Positions 6,391 to 6,456 of a stretch of DNA of 6,456 nucleotides are shown here, in pieces. The position numbers and the translations under genes were made by a program. Under the pieces are notes generated by a model. That model had not been told where the DNA came from and made no database searches. It saw only the letters and a program-made list of their open reading frames with translations. Positions within the stretch are counted from its first letter, which is position 1. Every line of letters starts with the position of its first letter. The DNA is from Halieaceae bacterium UBA6060 (GTDB lineage: Bacteria; Pseudomonadota; Gammaproteobacteria; Pseudomonadales; Halieaceae), in assembly GCA_002428935.1 (NCBI GenBank), contig DIYG01000084.1, forward strand, positions 1 through 6,456, written 5' to 3'.

Positions 6391-6411
6391 GGTGGTACGA
6401 GAGGTGGTACG
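6391..6411 (+). repeat. Direct repeat GGTGGTACG
   Basis: GGTGGTACG occurs at 6391-6399 and again at 6403-6411, a 12-bp period. It lies in the purine-rich tail and encodes a repeated Trp-Tyr pair in one frame. It could be chance in G-rich DNA or a two-copy site. Confidence 0.4.
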
Positions 6412-6422
6412 TAGTAGGTCAA

Positions 6423-6444
6423 GAAGCGCGAAGGAAGCGCGGAG
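6423..6444 (+). repeat. Tandem 11-bp repeat GAAGCGCGRAG
   Basis: GAAGCGCGAAG (6423-6433) is followed directly by GAAGCGCGGAG (6434-6444), with one mismatch in 11. A looser relative, GAACGCGAGG, is at 6333-6342. The 11-bp period is about one turn of the helix, which would suit a protein-binding site, but two copies are little evidence. Confidence 0.4.
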
Positions 6445-6456
6445 AGAGGTAAACGC

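Larger units (their letters stand above)
6225..6456 (+). other. Non-coding or unrecognised tail, strongly purine-rich on the plus strand
   Basis: No recognisable gene, RNA or terminator was found in these 232 bases. AGGGAG (6231-6236) is well placed for the ATG at 6245, but that frame gives only eight codons (MPLWPSLN) before a stop. A different frame is open from 6208 to 6375 with only a GTG start at 6253. From 6301 onward the plus strand changes character: by hand count 71 G, 23 C, 38 A and 24 T in 156 bases, about 70% purine. This is unlike the genes to its left. It may be the leader of a gene or RNA beyond the window edge. A Pro/Arg-rich minus-strand frame over it (6237-6422) is best explained by composition. 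Confidence 0.6.

Noticed and set aside
6237..6422. Minus-strand 61-codon Pro/Arg/Thr-rich frame
   Set aside because: It is the complement of the purine-rich tail, so its composition explains its openness; no domain seen.
1..6456. Mobile element, CRISPR array, phage defence system, tRNA or rRNA
   Set aside because: No transposase, integrase, regularly spaced repeats, cloverleaf or rRNA-like sequence was seen; the genes are ordinary chromosomal families.

Overview
The window looks like ordinary chromosomal DNA of a high-GC (about 60% by eye) Gram-negative bacterium, most likely a gammaproteobacterium. The grounds are the gene pair obg-proB in the order usual for Pseudomonas-like gammaproteobacteria, a proB product with a C-terminal PUA domain and Pseudomonas-like motifs, and an Obg that ends in a charged helix plus an acidic tail. 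The UrcA-family protein, the YHCQC-type ferrochelatase and the Tat-exported PhoD phosphatase would fit an environmental (for example marine) lineage such as Halieaceae/Cellvibrionales. That finer placement is an inference from remembered families and was not tested.

Left part (1-2677, plus strand): a tight three-gene run. It holds the 3' part of obg (ribosome-assembly GTPase, cut by the window edge within its P-loop), then proB (glutamate 5-kinase, first step of proline synthesis), then a ZIP-family metal transporter. Each gene overlaps the next by 1-4 bases, and proB starts with TTG. The three are probably co-transcribed and translationally coupled. Their functions are not obviously related.

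Middle (2666-3760, minus strand): hemH, ferrochelatase, the last step of protoheme synthesis. Its 3' end runs 12 bp into the 3' end of the ZIP gene. It has a recognisable sigma70-type promoter just upstream (3788-3815) and a short leader.

Right part (3761-6456, plus strand): a 254-bp divergent intergenic region, then a small secreted UrcA-family protein (4015-4359), a strong hairpin that is probably its terminator (4395-4423), and phoD (4518-6224), a phosphodiesterase/alkaline phosphatase D with a twin-arginine signal and a possible lipobox. After phoD come about 230 bp with no convincing gene. The last 156 bases are strikingly purine-rich and C-poor, with two short near-tandem repeats and a tiny tryptophan-rich reading frame.

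I found no mobile element, CRISPR array, tRNA, rRNA or defence system. All six genes belong to known families. The parts least explained are the 3' tail after phoD, the metal-site substitutions in the ZIP protein, and the UrcA/PhoD neighbourhood.
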